NCBI RefSeq assembly: GCF_000219725.1
Contig: NC_015732.1
Coordinates: forward strand, 2,294,001-2,358,000
DNA length: 64,000 bases
DNA from: Gracilinema caldarium DSM 7334
GTDB lineage: Bacteria > Spirochaetota > Spirochaetia > Treponematales > Breznakiellaceae
Direction: 5' to 3'
Below are positions 19,008 through 28,218 of the stretch, one piece after another; the first letter of the stretch is position 1, and each line of letters opens with the position of its first letter. A program made the position numbers and the translations under genes. Below the pieces are notes generated by a model. It ran no database searches, had not been told where the DNA came from, and saw only the letters and a list, made by a program, of their open reading frames with translations.

Positions 19008-19787
19008 ATGAAACGCTTTGTGCTAATCTTTTTGCTCATCATCTTCCAAACTACCCTATTCAGCCTTGACATGGAATCTTTTCGATTCGTTGACCACCTT
19101 TTATCCATAAAAAATGCCGGGGCACCAGAAATTTTTGAGGATGCAATCATCTTCACCTTTCCGTCGAGCACTCGACGAGTAGGAGTAGCCTTTGCTCATG
19201 AAGGCTTCGGAACCGTTCATTGGTTTAAGAAATTAATGAAGGTAGCAAACGAAATTACCCTCGAGACTCAAAATACAAGTACGAAAAAGAAACCGACCAA
19301 TACTAATCCTGTTTATGTAGATTCGGGGATTTTATTCTATGTCTATGAATTCCCCGAACATATGAAGGAGCTTTCCTATCGGCTTATCATCGATGGACTC
19401 TGGATAGCAGATCCCAATAATCCCAACTTCCGTATGGATCCTTCTACAGGAATAGTGCAGTCTATTGTAAAGCTGCCTGAGGAGTACCCACTGGATATTG
19501 AAAAAAAGCCCATCGTGTATACTGCACCATCAGGAAATCTTCGGTTTGTGTTTGATGGAGAATCAGGCCAGCGAGTTACTGTGGCAGGGAGCTTTAATAA
19601 CTGGGATCCTTTTATGTATGAATTGCATGAAATTCGCCCTGGACATTATGAAATGATGCTTCCCTTGGCTCCGGGGACATACCGCTATGTTTTTTATTAT
19701 AAGGGAGAGCGCGTTCTAGACCCTAACAACCCTAGAAAAGTATATACAAAGGAGGGGTATACAGCATCTGAAGCTATCGTACGATAA
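19008..19787 (+). CDS. Secreted protein with C-terminal glycogen-binding (CBM48-like) domain
   Basis: A 259-residue exported protein. The ATG at 19008 gives a clean signal peptide, with basic residues then FVLIFLLIIFQTTLFS. The C-terminal 85 residues form a CBM48/AMPK-type carbohydrate-binding module: FVFDGESGQRVTVAGSFNNW, then LAPGTYRYVFYYKGE and a DPNNPRK end. The middle section (GVAFAHEGFGTVHWFKK) looks like a second beta-sandwich of the same kind. No catalytic domain is present, so binding of an alpha-glucan or a structural role is more likely than hydrolysis. It is transcribed divergently from the TPR gene, with only about 42 bases between the preferred starts. Confidence 0.75.
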   Translation: MKRFVLIFLLIIFQTTLFSLDMESFRFVDHLLSIKNAGAPEIFEDAIIFTFPSSTRRVGVAFAHEGFGTVHWFKKLMKVANEITLETQNTSTKKKPTNTNPVYVDSGILFYVYEFPEHMKELSYRLIIDGLWIADPNNPNFRMDPSTGIVQSIVKLPEEYPLDIEKKPIVYTAPSGNLRFVFDGESGQRVTVAGSFNNWDPFMYELHEIRPGHYEMMLPLAPGTYRYVFYYKGERVLDPNNPRKVYTKEGYTASEAIVR

Positions 19788-20046
19788 TTCATCCTGTACT
19801 GCATATGTCAGTACCCTGTCGTCAGCACCTTGCCAGACCAGCAACCACCATAGGCAGTGTCCCGAGGCAAGATACTGTGAGAAAAACCCTTTTACCCGGA
19901 TTTGTCATGATTTTACTGCGATTTTTGCATTGCAGAGCTACAAAAAAAGTGTATCACTCGGTTAAATTTTAAGAGACACCTAAGCACATGCTTATAAGAT
20001 TTGGATGCAAGCTCATGGTAGGTTTCTAAAAACCATAATTTTTAGA
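19788..20046. other. Intergenic region with nested inverted repeats
   Basis: No gene is visible. At 19809-19877, CAGTA and TACTG enclose CTTGCC (19829-19834) and GGCAAG (19866-19871), giving a nested stem. A 9-bp AT hairpin lies at 20024-20047 (TTCTAAAAA / TTTTTAGAA). The region might hold an untranslated RNA, but no known RNA family signature was recognised. Confidence 0.35.
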
Positions 20047-20082
20047 AGTCCCTTCAAAAAGCTTCTTGTAGGGGCTATTTTT
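20047..20082 (+). terminator. Candidate plus-strand terminator
   Basis: AGTCCCT pairs with AGGGGCT (7 bp with one G-T), with additional pairing inside (AAG / CTT), followed by ATTTTT. It lies just before the 3' end of the oppositely oriented initiator tRNA and would end transcripts reading through from the CBM48 gene. Confidence 0.5.
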
Positions 20083-20089
20083 AATTATT

Positions 20090-20162
20090 TAGCAGGGGCA
20101 GGACTCGAACCTGCGACCTCCGGGTTATGAGCCCGACGAGCTGCCAACTGCTCTACCCTGCG
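20090..20162 (-). tRNA. Initiator tRNA-Met (anticodon CAT)
   Basis: The minus strand reads CGCAGGG at the 5' end with a 1-72 mismatch (C against T), six acceptor pairs, and an anticodon stem ending in three G-C pairs (GGG / CCC) around CTCATAA. The T stem is GCAGG/CCTGC around TTCGAGT. The unpaired first position and the three G-C pairs are the identity features of formylmethionine initiator tRNA, so this is not an elongator. CCA is not encoded. Confidence 0.93.
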
Positions 20163-20253
20163 TCGTAAGCTACTGAACCATAACAAATATCTAAATTTAA
20201 GTCAAGTATACCGATTATCAAACTTCAACTTTTTAGTATCGTATCATAGAGGT

Positions 20254-20973
20254 TCATTGAGAAATGGTATCCTTTCGGTCTATTTTTGTAAGGGCAAGAA
20301 CCGATATAAGGGCGATACAAGCAATTGCTATCGGAATGACTGCAAATGCTGCGGAAAAAAGTAATAATAGATTATAGAATCCATGAATTAAAATAGCACT
20401 TATTCCGTAAAAAAGAGCTTTACCTATATTCTTGGATTTTTGGCTGGCTGTACCAAGAGACCATCCATAATATACCACTAGGGCTATCCTTGCTGAACAT
20501 GCAGCATGAAGTGGTGCGGAAGTTATGGTACGGATAATGACTAGCTGAAGATTCAGTAAACCATAGGAAATGTTTTCTATCATTGCAAACACGAAGCCAG
20601 CTAAAACACCTCTGTAAATCATTATGTCTCGAGAAGCATACATTGTGAATGTTTGTGGTATGGTTCTAGATTGCCCCATAATGGGAAGAATTACTAAAAT
20701 AAGCCAAAATGTAATAAGTCGCCCCAATTCTTCAGTAAAAGCATTCCGAACCAAAACACTGTAGAGCAGTGAAAGAATAGTGGTGTTTGTGTTCATTGGA
20801 AGTAAAAGCTGGAACATACTACCAATAAACAGAGAAAGACATCCAATAGCCATAGTAGAAAGCATAAATCCTATTTTTATCGAGGGAAATGTATACTTTA
20901 TATAAAGGCCTGTTATTACTACAGGTAAAACTGAAATACCGACAATACTAATTAAATAAATAGGCCCCTGCAA
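20254..20973 (-). CDS. PrsW-family intramembrane metalloprotease
   Basis: A 239-residue membrane protein with about seven helices and the spaced motifs of the PrsW/CPBP-like proteases: FTEELGR near residue 79, GFVFAMIENISYG near 125, SAPLHAAC near 151 and LIHGFYN near 196. The Glu pair and His residues would form a metal site inside the bilayer. PrsW of Bacillus cleaves an anti-sigma factor; the target here is unknown. The apparent start is TTG at 20973, preceded by AAGGGGG about nine bases upstream. The initiator tRNA is its downstream neighbour on the same strand. Confidence 0.75.
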   Translation of the reverse strand: MQGPIYLISIVGISVLPVVITGLYIKYTFPSIKIGFMLSTMAIGCLSLFIGSMFQLLLPMNTNTTILSLLYSVLVRNAFTEELGRLITFWLILVILPIMGQSRTIPQTFTMYASRDIMIYRGVLAGFVFAMIENISYGLLNLQLVIIRTITSAPLHAACSARIALVVYYGWSLGTASQKSKNIGKALFYGISAILIHGFYNLLLLFSAAFAVIPIAIACIALISVLALTKIDRKDTISQ

Positions 20974-21022
20974 TTTGTAGTACCCCCTTGCCTATTGTAG
21001 CAAAACAATTACTCTAGGGTCT

Positions 21023-21598
21023 ATGGAACAATACCACATACCATCAATCATAATATTAGTTGGGCCTAAGCATTCTGGGAAAACAAGCACCGGAAGAGCC
21101 CTCGCAAACTTAATCTCAGGCACCTTTTTTGATCTAGACAATGAAATTACTCGGATTTATGGGAAATCTCCCAGAGAGCTGTTCAATGAGGGAGAACAGA
21201 TTTTTCGAAACGCTGAGTTAGAAGCTGTACAGAAACTTCTGCAGCTTATTAATAATAAAGATACTAGCTATCTTGCTAAGCCAATTATCGTTGCAACTGG
21301 CGGTGGAATAGTCGATAATTTTAAGGCTATAACACTGTTACAACAAACAGGCTTTATTATTTATTTAGAATTATCTTCCCAGACAGCCTGGGAACGGATT
21401 TGGTATACCGCAGAGCGCAGTGGTGACCTTCCTCCCTTCCTGAAAACCGAAAATCCGGAAACCACACACCGCAACCTACATGTACGTAGATCTCAGCTCT
21501 ATCGGGACCTGGCAAACCTCATTATTGACGCTGAAATTGAACCACCAGAGGCCCGAGCTCAAGAAATTCTTAAAAAACTCAGCCAGAAAATACCTTGA
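21023..21598 (+). CDS. Shikimate kinase family protein
   Basis: A 191-residue P-loop kinase. Walker A is GPKHSGKTSTGRALA near residue 14, an Asp pair region FFDLDNEI near 36 and the shikimate-binding block VATGGGIVDN near 92. The lid region has the form AERSGDLPPFL, followed by RRSQLYRDLANLIID. These fit AroK/AroL, which phosphorylates shikimate in aromatic amino-acid synthesis. A lid substitution (SGDLPPF in place of the usual RPLL) is visible, so a related small-molecule kinase is possible. It precedes the response regulator gene on the same strand. Confidence 0.75.
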   Translation: MEQYHIPSIIILVGPKHSGKTSTGRALANLISGTFFDLDNEITRIYGKSPRELFNEGEQIFRNAELEAVQKLLQLINNKDTSYLAKPIIVATGGGIVDNFKAITLLQQTGFIIYLELSSQTAWERIWYTAERSGDLPPFLKTENPETTHRNLHVRRSQLYRDLANLIIDAEIEPPEARAQEILKKLSQKIP

Positions 21599-21631
21599 CC
21601 TATGTTACAATTACATTATACTTAGACCAAT

Positions 21632-23692
21632 ATGGCTAATGAACGGGTTCTGATTGTTGAAGATGAAAAAATAATTGCCCTTGACCTCCAACGCCGTCTC
21701 GAACGTTTTGGTTATACCATTTGCGAAACCTGTTCTGAAGGTGTGGATGCTATAGAAAAGGCAAAACTCCACAGCCCAGATATCATATTGATGGATATCA
21801 TGCTCAACGGTCCCATGGATGGCATAGAAGCGGCTAAAATAATTAAACAAGACCTGAGAATTCCTATTGTTTTTTTAACCGCCTATATAGATGACCGAAC
21901 CCTGGAGCGGGCAAAAACTGCAGAACCCTATGGATATATACTGAAACCCTTTAAAGAACGGGAACTCTATACCGCTATCGATATTGCACTCTATAAATTC
22001 AACTCAGAACAACACATAAAAAGACAAGAACGGCTTTTTTCAGCGATTTTGCACAGTGTAAATGATGGACTTATCGCGGTAGACAATGATTTAGCAGTAC
22101 TTTTTATAAACCCTGTAGCTTCTCATCTAAGTGGATGGAACGAGGAAGAGTGCCAGGGCAAACCATTACATCAAATGATTTCAATGATAGATTCAAAAAC
22201 CCTGAATCCTATACTTCCATCTATGCTTCCCGAAGGAGAGATTTCTAATAAATTTCACGATGTGATCCTTAAGGGGCGGCTGGGACAATCCTTTGTGTTA
22301 GATGGGGCAATTACAAAAATACACCAGGCAGGAAATGAAGTAGAAGGTTACGTCATTGCCTTCAGAGACGTTACCGAGCTGAGAAAGCTTTCTGCAACAG
22401 TGGACTACCAAACCAGTCATGATAAATTAACAGGGCTGGGTAATCGGGAAGATTTTGCTAATAAATTGCAGGCCATATTGGAAGAACTAGTTCGGTATGG
22501 TGGCACTCACACCCTTCTTCAATTAGACGTAGATCGCTTTAAAATTGTCAATGATACCTGTGGTACCTTGGCAGGGGATGAACTGCTTCGTCAGGTAGCC
22601 ACCTATATTCAGACCCTCACCCAACGAAATGATATCGCTGCCAGACTGGGAGGAGATGAGTTTGCGGTGGTTCTGAAGGACTGCGTTCTGGAGAATGCAC
22701 TGCAGGTAGCTCAGCGTCTGCAAGAGGCAGTCCAGAATCATAAATTTATTTGGCAGAATAACTTATTTCCTATTACCCTTAGTATAGGTCTGGTTCCTTT
22801 AAGTGGCGAAGATATAGATATTCACATGGTTATGGCTGCAGCAGACGATGCCTGCTATATTGCAAAGGAGGAGGGGGGCAATCGTATCCGAGTATTCCAG
22901 CGGGATGAAGAAAAATACATACTCCGCCGGGGTCAAATGGAGTGGGTAAGTAAAATAAACCAAGCTTTAGAGTCCAATAAATTCAGACTCTGGTATCAGC
23001 TCATTGAGCCAATAAGGCCGCTTCCAGGGATACATCCTAAACTGGAAATCCTTATCCGCATGGAAAGCGATGATGGTTCCATTGTCAGCCCCGGCGCCTT
23101 TATCCCTTCCGCTGAACGGTATGGCCTTATTTCTACCATTGACCGATGGGTTTTTGAAACAACCATAAAAGCCTGGGTCCAATTAAAAACCCAGAACCAT
23201 GAGCTGGTTCAGCGGCTTTTTTCTGTTAATCTCTCAGGAGCGACCTTACTTGACGAAACCTTCATCGATTTTGCTATTAACATCATAAATAAATATGGGG
23301 CAAGCCCGGGTAACTTCTGTTTGGAAATTACCGAAACCTCAGCGATTCAGAATCTTTCCTATGCTATCCGCTTTATCGAAAAACTGAAAAGCCATGGCTT
23401 TACCTTTTCCCTAGACGATTTTGGTTCTGGCTTTTCATCCTTTAATTATCTTAAAAACTTACCAGTAGACTACCTGAAGATTGATGGTTCTATAGTCCAG
23501 AATATTGATGAAAGCCTCATCAACTTCACAATGGTAGAATCCATCAATTCGATGGGGCATGTTATCGGCTTAAAAACTATTGCAGAATTTGCACGAAATC
23601 CCTCTATTGTGGAGCGGCTGCATCGGATAGGTGTGGATTATGCCCAGGGCTATGCAATCGCTGAACCAAAACCATTGCCCTATACTCATTGA
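21632..23692 (+). CDS. Response regulator with PAS, GGDEF and EAL domains
   Basis: A 686-residue cytoplasmic regulator of cyclic di-GMP. A receiver domain covers residues 1-120 (VEDE, phosphoacceptor Asp in LMDIML, Lys in ILKPFK). A PAS domain follows (about 130-245), then a diguanylate cyclase domain with ARLGGDEFAVVL near residue 335, and an EAL domain over the last 250 residues. The EAL motif reads LEILIR, keeping the Glu. VNLS, LEITE, LDDFGSG, LKIDG and YAQGY are intact, so phosphodiesterase activity is plausible. The inhibitory site before GGDEF reads QRND where RxxD is expected, so product inhibition may be lost. The histidine kinase gene begins 3 bases after its stop. Confidence 0.92.
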   Translation: MANERVLIVEDEKIIALDLQRRLERFGYTICETCSEGVDAIEKAKLHSPDIILMDIMLNGPMDGIEAAKIIKQDLRIPIVFLTAYIDDRTLERAKTAEPYGYILKPFKERELYTAIDIALYKFNSEQHIKRQERLFSAILHSVNDGLIAVDNDLAVLFINPVASHLSGWNEEECQGKPLHQMISMIDSKTLNPILPSMLPEGEISNKFHDVILKGRLGQSFVLDGAITKIHQAGNEVEGYVIAFRDVTELRKLSATVDYQTSHDKLTGLGNREDFANKLQAILEELVRYGGTHTLLQLDVDRFKIVNDTCGTLAGDELLRQVATYIQTLTQRNDIAARLGGDEFAVVLKDCVLENALQVAQRLQEAVQNHKFIWQNNLFPITLSIGLVPLSGEDIDIHMVMAAADDACYIAKEEGGNRIRVFQRDEEKYILRRGQMEWVSKINQALESNKFRLWYQLIEPIRPLPGIHPKLEILIRMESDDGSIVSPGAFIPSAERYGLISTIDRWVFETTIKAWVQLKTQNHELVQRLFSVNLSGATLLDETFIDFAINIINKYGASPGNFCLEITETSAIQNLSYAIRFIEKLKSHGFTFSLDDFGSGFSSFNYLKNLPVDYLKIDGSIVQNIDESLINFTMVESINSMGHVIGLKTIAEFARNPSIVERLHRIGVDYAQGYAIAEPKPLPYTH

Positions 23693-23695
23693 TCG

Positions 23696-24760
23696 ATGTT
23701 CGAAGAATTGCATGTGCTATCGGTTGAACGGCAGCTCTATGCAAGGTTATATAGCTGCGAAAAACCAGCTCAAATTTTTATCATTCTAGAACAAGCAATC
23801 AGGCAATTACTACCCTTTGAAGGCCTCTACATTCGTTATAAAAATCAATATAACGAGGATTTAGAACAGCTTTATGGCCCAAGAGGATTGGAAGCAAAAA
23901 AAGCCATAGAGACCGAAGCAAAGGATGAGATTTCTGACTTATCATGGTTTCAGTTTTCCTTCGGTGAGGGCCATGGATTTCAGGGAATGTTATCGCTCGT
24001 CTTCGAACGGCAACCAAGCCCCAGTATACTCTGCAGTATCGAGCGAATGATACAATTCTGTTCCCGTAGTCTGTATCAGTATGAATTATTACAAAGGATT
24101 GCAAATTATGCAAAAGAACAGGAATTACTGTTACGGGAGCTACGACATCGCACTCATAACAATTTACAATTTATGCTTGGGATATTCCCCTATCTCATTG
24201 GTACTTCAGAGGAATTATCTACAGAGTATAAAGAACAATTGGAACAACGATTCCAGGGCCTTATTCATTTAAGCTCTATTTGGGATACCCAATCTATCGA
24301 TGCCATGGTCTCTGCCCCTTCCTATTTCATCTCTGTAGTGCGAACTTTACGACAGCTCTGGATTGAAGGGAGAGGAAGTCTCGAACTTTCATTAGAGATT
24401 GATGAAACCCTTGTGCTTTCCAAAGAGATGGCCACATCGATGGCTCTCATTGTAAATGAACTCATTACCAATACCTTAAAACATTCACAGGAAATGTTTC
24501 CTATTATCAAACTTAACATTGAACAAAAGGAAACACAGCTTTTACTTGATTACGAAGAAATCACCACAGGGTACAGCGTAGTCGACACGGTTTACGAACA
24601 AGCACCTCTCTACCAACCTGGTGCAAACAGAGGAGGAGAGGGTAAAGGTATTATCAAGGGACTGGTTAGCCGTGTGGGCGGTTCTATTCTTTCAGATACT
24701 ATGCCTGGAAATATGACAGTATATCAATTCAGCGCGTCTTTCCCTCTTGCAAGAGACTAA
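23696..24760 (+). CDS. Sensor histidine kinase (HisKA_2/HWE-like)
   Basis: A 354-residue soluble kinase with no membrane segment. Residues 1-140 resemble a GAF-like sensory region. The dimerisation/phosphoacceptor box is LLLRELRHRTHNNLQFMLG near residue 150, the HisKA_2 style in which the His lies in an H-x-x-x-N-N-L pattern. The ATP-binding domain shows NELITNTLKHS near 258 and a glycine-rich lid GKGIIKGLVSRVGGS near 322. It is 3 bases downstream of the GGDEF/EAL response regulator and is its likely cognate kinase. As it lacks a transmembrane sensor, the input is probably cytoplasmic. Confidence 0.85.
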   Translation: MFEELHVLSVERQLYARLYSCEKPAQIFIILEQAIRQLLPFEGLYIRYKNQYNEDLEQLYGPRGLEAKKAIETEAKDEISDLSWFQFSFGEGHGFQGMLSLVFERQPSPSILCSIERMIQFCSRSLYQYELLQRIANYAKEQELLLRELRHRTHNNLQFMLGIFPYLIGTSEELSTEYKEQLEQRFQGLIHLSSIWDTQSIDAMVSAPSYFISVVRTLRQLWIEGRGSLELSLEIDETLVLSKEMATSMALIVNELITNTLKHSQEMFPIIKLNIEQKETQLLLDYEEITTGYSVVDTVYEQAPLYQPGANRGGEGKGIIKGLVSRVGGSILSDTMPGNMTVYQFSASFPLARD

Positions 24761-24833
24761 GGGTAGTACAACAAAGGGGCCTGTTAATACCTGCTAATAA
24801 CTGTTGTTTTTATGTTGCCACAATTACTTTATC

Positions 24834-25940
24834 CTATTCATTACCCAGACAGGTACCAACTGATCGGGCGGTGTCGATCATGTAGTGGTCTTCGGGAACC
24901 GTTTTAACCCGCCCTGCGGGCTCGCTCAGGTCTACTGAACCTACTTCATTACCCTTAAGGCTGACCATTTTGCCGTATTCACCCCGGGCAAGGAGTTCCG
25001 CAGCGGCGGTTCCAAAGGTGGTGGCCAGGACCCGGTCCCAGGCGCTGGGTATACCGCCCCGCTGGAGGTAACCTAAAACGGTAACCCGGGTTTCCATTCC
25101 CGTTTCTGCTTCAATTTCCCGGGCTACCCGGTAGCCGATGGAAGGCTTTGCGGTCTTTTCACGGTACTTTTTCCGTTCCTTCTTATCCATTTTTGCTTCT
25201 TCTACCGACTGGGCCCCTTCGGCTACAACCACTATGGAGAAGCTCTTGCCGTCCCGAGCCCGCTTTAAGAGGTGCCGGCCTATGGCATCGATATCATAGG
25301 GAATCTCAGGGATAAGGATAATGTCCCCGCCGCCAGCGACCCCTGCATACAGGGAGAGCCAGCCCGCCTTATGCCCCATAAGTTCAATCACCATGACCCG
25401 GTTATGGCTATGGGCGGTGGAATGCAGGCGGTCGATGGCTTCGGTGGCGATTGATACGGCAGAATGGAAGCCAAAGGTCATATCGGTGCCGACAATATCG
25501 TTATCTATCGTTTTGGGGAGACCGATCACATTCAGTCCTTCCTGGGAAAGCAGATACCCCGTAGTATTGGTTCCATTTCCGCCCAGGACCACAAGACAGT
25601 CCAGATTTAACTTTTTATAATTTTCTTTAATTACTTCTACCTTGTCCTGTCCCACATCGGCATCATACTCGCCATTTCGGGACTTAAAGGGCTTTTCCCT
25701 ACTAGTTCCAAGAATGGTACCGCCCCGGGTTAGAATACCAGAAAAATCTTCAGGCCTCAGGAGTCGAGCGTCACCATCGATCAATCCACGGTACCCATTA
25801 GCGATCCCAATGATGCTCATGTTATAGCGGTCATAGGCTGCCCGGCACACGCCCCGGATGGCGGCGTTAAGGCCGGGGCAATCCCCGCCGGAGGTAAGAA
25901 TTCCTATGGTCTTCGTGACACTTTTCTTGCGATCTCCCAT
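24834..25940 (-). CDS. pfkA: 6-Phosphofructokinase
   Basis: A 368-residue phosphofructokinase that converts fructose 6-phosphate to fructose 1,6-bisphosphate. The start ATG 25940 is preferred because GAGGAGG lies six bases upstream. Motifs: GILTSGGDCPGLNAAIRG, GYRGL, GGNGT near residue 105, PKTIDNDIVGTD near 128 and ELMGHKAGWLS near 170. The phosphodonor site has Gly after Asn (GGNGT) with Lys in PKTIDND. Pyrophosphate enzymes usually have GGDD with PKTIDND, and classic ATP enzymes GGDG with PGTIDND. This mixed G/K signature is known from group III enzymes that use ATP, such as that of Streptomyces, so ATP is the more likely donor. Confidence 0.93.
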   Translation of the reverse strand: MGDRKKSVTKTIGILTSGGDCPGLNAAIRGVCRAAYDRYNMSIIGIANGYRGLIDGDARLLRPEDFSGILTRGGTILGTSREKPFKSRNGEYDADVGQDKVEVIKENYKKLNLDCLVVLGGNGTNTTGYLLSQEGLNVIGLPKTIDNDIVGTDMTFGFHSAVSIATEAIDRLHSTAHSHNRVMVIELMGHKAGWLSLYAGVAGGGDIILIPEIPYDIDAIGRHLLKRARDGKSFSIVVVAEGAQSVEEAKMDKKERKKYREKTAKPSIGYRVAREIEAETGMETRVTVLGYLQRGGIPSAWDRVLATTFGTAAAELLARGEYGKMVSLKGNEVGSVDLSEPAGRVKTVPEDHYMIDTARSVGTCLGNE

Positions 25941-26037
25941 CAATGGCCTCCTCTCTGGTATTCAGTATAAAATGGTCGCATGGCTTTGTACAGGCGCCGA
26001 GCTACACAAAAGGCTTCTTTTAGGATATGGTAGGGTT

Positions 26038-28218
26038 ATGCGGAAGTTTCTCGTTCTATTTGGTTTTATTTCAGTGCTGTCCTTAGAGGCCCAAACAGGT
26101 CTAAAGGGGACCATCATCCGGGAAGCCGGACCCTATCAGAGTCTCCTGCTTGGTACCACTGGGGGGCTGTACCGGCTTTCAGAAAATAACGCTCCGGTTC
26201 TGCTGTGGTCCGGCGGCTTGATAAAAAAAATACTGTCCTCTCCTCAGGGGTACTATCTGCTTACGGACCGGGGAATATGGTTTTCCCGGGACCTGACCAA
26301 TTGGGAGGAGCGGAACCAGGGGCTCCCGATAAAGGTGCTTAAAGAGATTGTTCAGGGGAAAAAACAATTTATCCAGCAAATACAGGATCTTAAGGACCTG
26401 GAATATAATCTTTCTGACCCGACGATGCTGGTTACGGCTACCAAAGATGGGGTATTTCTTTCCCGGGATGGGGGAATATCCTGGAAGAATCTGGGGATGC
26501 CTCCGGCTAAAACCAATGGGCTAAAGGCGGTGGCGGTGGCTGATTTGAATGGGCCCGTGGTTTTTGCAACCCATGGAATTTATGGAGTCTATGCCCTTGC
26601 GTTAAAGTCCACCGAACCGGCAGGGGGGAACTCAGGTTCAGCGAAAACCCCTGGGACACAAAAATGGATACCCTTGAACCAGGGCCTGGAATTGCATGAG
26701 ACGACAGAAAACCCCGATGAGGTGGCGGATATTCTGGCAGATACCAGTTCCGGAAGAACTCGCATTTTTGCCCTTCAGACGTTTCGGGAGCGGCTGTATG
26801 AACTTAATTGGGAAACCAAATCTTTTAACCTGCTGTATAAGGGTGGGGATGATTTTAAAGCCCAGGATGGGCTTTTACGGCTGAATAACAGTCTTTTATA
26901 TATTCAGCAGGGGAATCTGGCTCGTTTTTCTTTACCAGATACGGCTAACACCGATTCAGAATCAGCAAAGGCCATACCTACCACGGACCAGATGATGGCG
27001 GCACTGCGAAAAGCGGAAGCGCTCATCCCGGAAAGGCTCATGACCGCCGCCTTTATCCCATCATCAATATGGAAGAGCTCTGGGGCTGTACCGGTTAGCC
27101 TATCCGAATTATGGCTCCTGCAGGAACCCTTTGGACAGAACAATGGGAAGCCCTTTTTAAAGACCGCCTTGAACCGGGAAGGCCTGTACCTGCCGGTGAA
27201 CCACGCGCTGGATCAGAAGGCCCTGAACCGCTATGTGCAGATTCTGGACAGCAAAAAACTTAACATGGTGGTCATTGATATGAAGGATGATTACGGCCGG
27301 CTTCGGTTTGCTCCGCAGAATCCTGAAATTACCGCCAAAGGCAGAGTGTTTAATCCGATTAATCTAGAGCAGTTTGTTTCTACCATGAAGGCCCATGGGG
27401 CATATCTGGTGGCCCGGGTGGTGGTGTTCAAAGACCCGGAACTGTATAAAAAGGAAGGGGGTAAGTACGCGGTTTGGGATTCGGTTCTGAACAGTCCCTG
27501 GCAGGGCTATTACGAAAATGCCGATGGGACCCGTACGGACTATGATGAAAAATGGGTGGACCCCTACTCGGAAGAGGTCTGGGCCTATATTGCCAATATT
27601 TCCCAGGAATTGCACCAGCGGGGTTTTGATGAGATTCAGTTTGATTATATCCGTTTTCCCACCGATGGCCTTAACCTGAGCCAGGCCCGTTTCCGTTGGC
27701 GAGATGCGGGTATGGATATGGAAAGCGCCATTCTTTCCTTTTTGCGTTATGTACGAAGCCATGTGGATGCACCCATATCCATCGATATCTATGGAGCAAA
27801 CGGCTGGTATCGCACCGGCGCCCGGACCGGCCAGGAGGTCGAGGTTCTTTCCCGCTACGTAGATGTCATCTGTCCCATGTATTATCCGAGCCATTTTGAG
27901 CAGACCTTTTTGGCTAACAATCCGCCGGAACTGCGACCCTACCGTATTTACTATCTGGGGACCCTGCGGGCCATGACTATTGCCCGGAACCAGGTGATTA
28001 TCCGGCCCTATATGCAGGCCTTTTACATGAATGTGGCCTATGACCGGAAATATTACAACAATGATTATGTCCTGCGTCAGCTTTTAGGGGTACAGAATGC
28101 GGGTAACTTCGGCTATACCTACTGGAATAACCTGGGCCGCTATGACGAAATTCCCCTGCCTGAAACGAGACTGACCGCTGGTCCTGCCCTGCTTTTTAAA
28201 TCTGTAAAAATTGATTGA
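26038..28218 (+). CDS. Secreted DUF4015 putative glycoside hydrolase
   Basis: A 726-residue exported protein. The ATG at 26038 gives a signal peptide (MRKF, hydrophobic core, LSLEAQTG); a longer frame to 25858 lacks one. Residues 20-330 look like repeated beta blades with a BNR-type DGGISWKNLG near residue 143, suggesting a propeller. Residues 370-720 match the DUF4015 barrel: LNMVVIDMKDDYGRLRF, AYLVARVVVFKD, GFDEIQFDYIRFPTDG and DVICPMYYPSHF. These are spaced as strands of a TIM barrel related to GH13-like hydrolases. Substrate unknown; secretion suggests an envelope or external polysaccharide. It ends within the promoter of the sulfoquinovosidase operon. Confidence 0.8.
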   Translation: MRKFLVLFGFISVLSLEAQTGLKGTIIREAGPYQSLLLGTTGGLYRLSENNAPVLLWSGGLIKKILSSPQGYYLLTDRGIWFSRDLTNWEERNQGLPIKVLKEIVQGKKQFIQQIQDLKDLEYNLSDPTMLVTATKDGVFLSRDGGISWKNLGMPPAKTNGLKAVAVADLNGPVVFATHGIYGVYALALKSTEPAGGNSGSAKTPGTQKWIPLNQGLELHETTENPDEVADILADTSSGRTRIFALQTFRERLYELNWETKSFNLLYKGGDDFKAQDGLLRLNNSLLYIQQGNLARFSLPDTANTDSESAKAIPTTDQMMAALRKAEALIPERLMTAAFIPSSIWKSSGAVPVSLSELWLLQEPFGQNNGKPFLKTALNREGLYLPVNHALDQKALNRYVQILDSKKLNMVVIDMKDDYGRLRFAPQNPEITAKGRVFNPINLEQFVSTMKAHGAYLVARVVVFKDPELYKKEGGKYAVWDSVLNSPWQGYYENADGTRTDYDEKWVDPYSEEVWAYIANISQELHQRGFDEIQFDYIRFPTDGLNLSQARFRWRDAGMDMESAILSFLRYVRSHVDAPISIDIYGANGWYRTGARTGQEVEVLSRYVDVICPMYYPSHFEQTFLANNPPELRPYRIYYLGTLRAMTIARNQVIIRPYMQAFYMNVAYDRKYYNNDYVLRQLLGVQNAGNFGYTYWNNLGRYDEIPLPETRLTAGPALLFKSVKID

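Noticed and set aside
19788-20089. Signal-recognition-particle RNA in the region before the initiator tRNA
   Set aside because: The GGAA tetraloop with the AGCAGC partner strand is missing, so the stem there does not fit SRP RNA.
27364-27894. Open frame opposite the DUF4015 gene
   Set aside because: No recognisable protein features, and it lies wholly within a conserved barrel-coding region.
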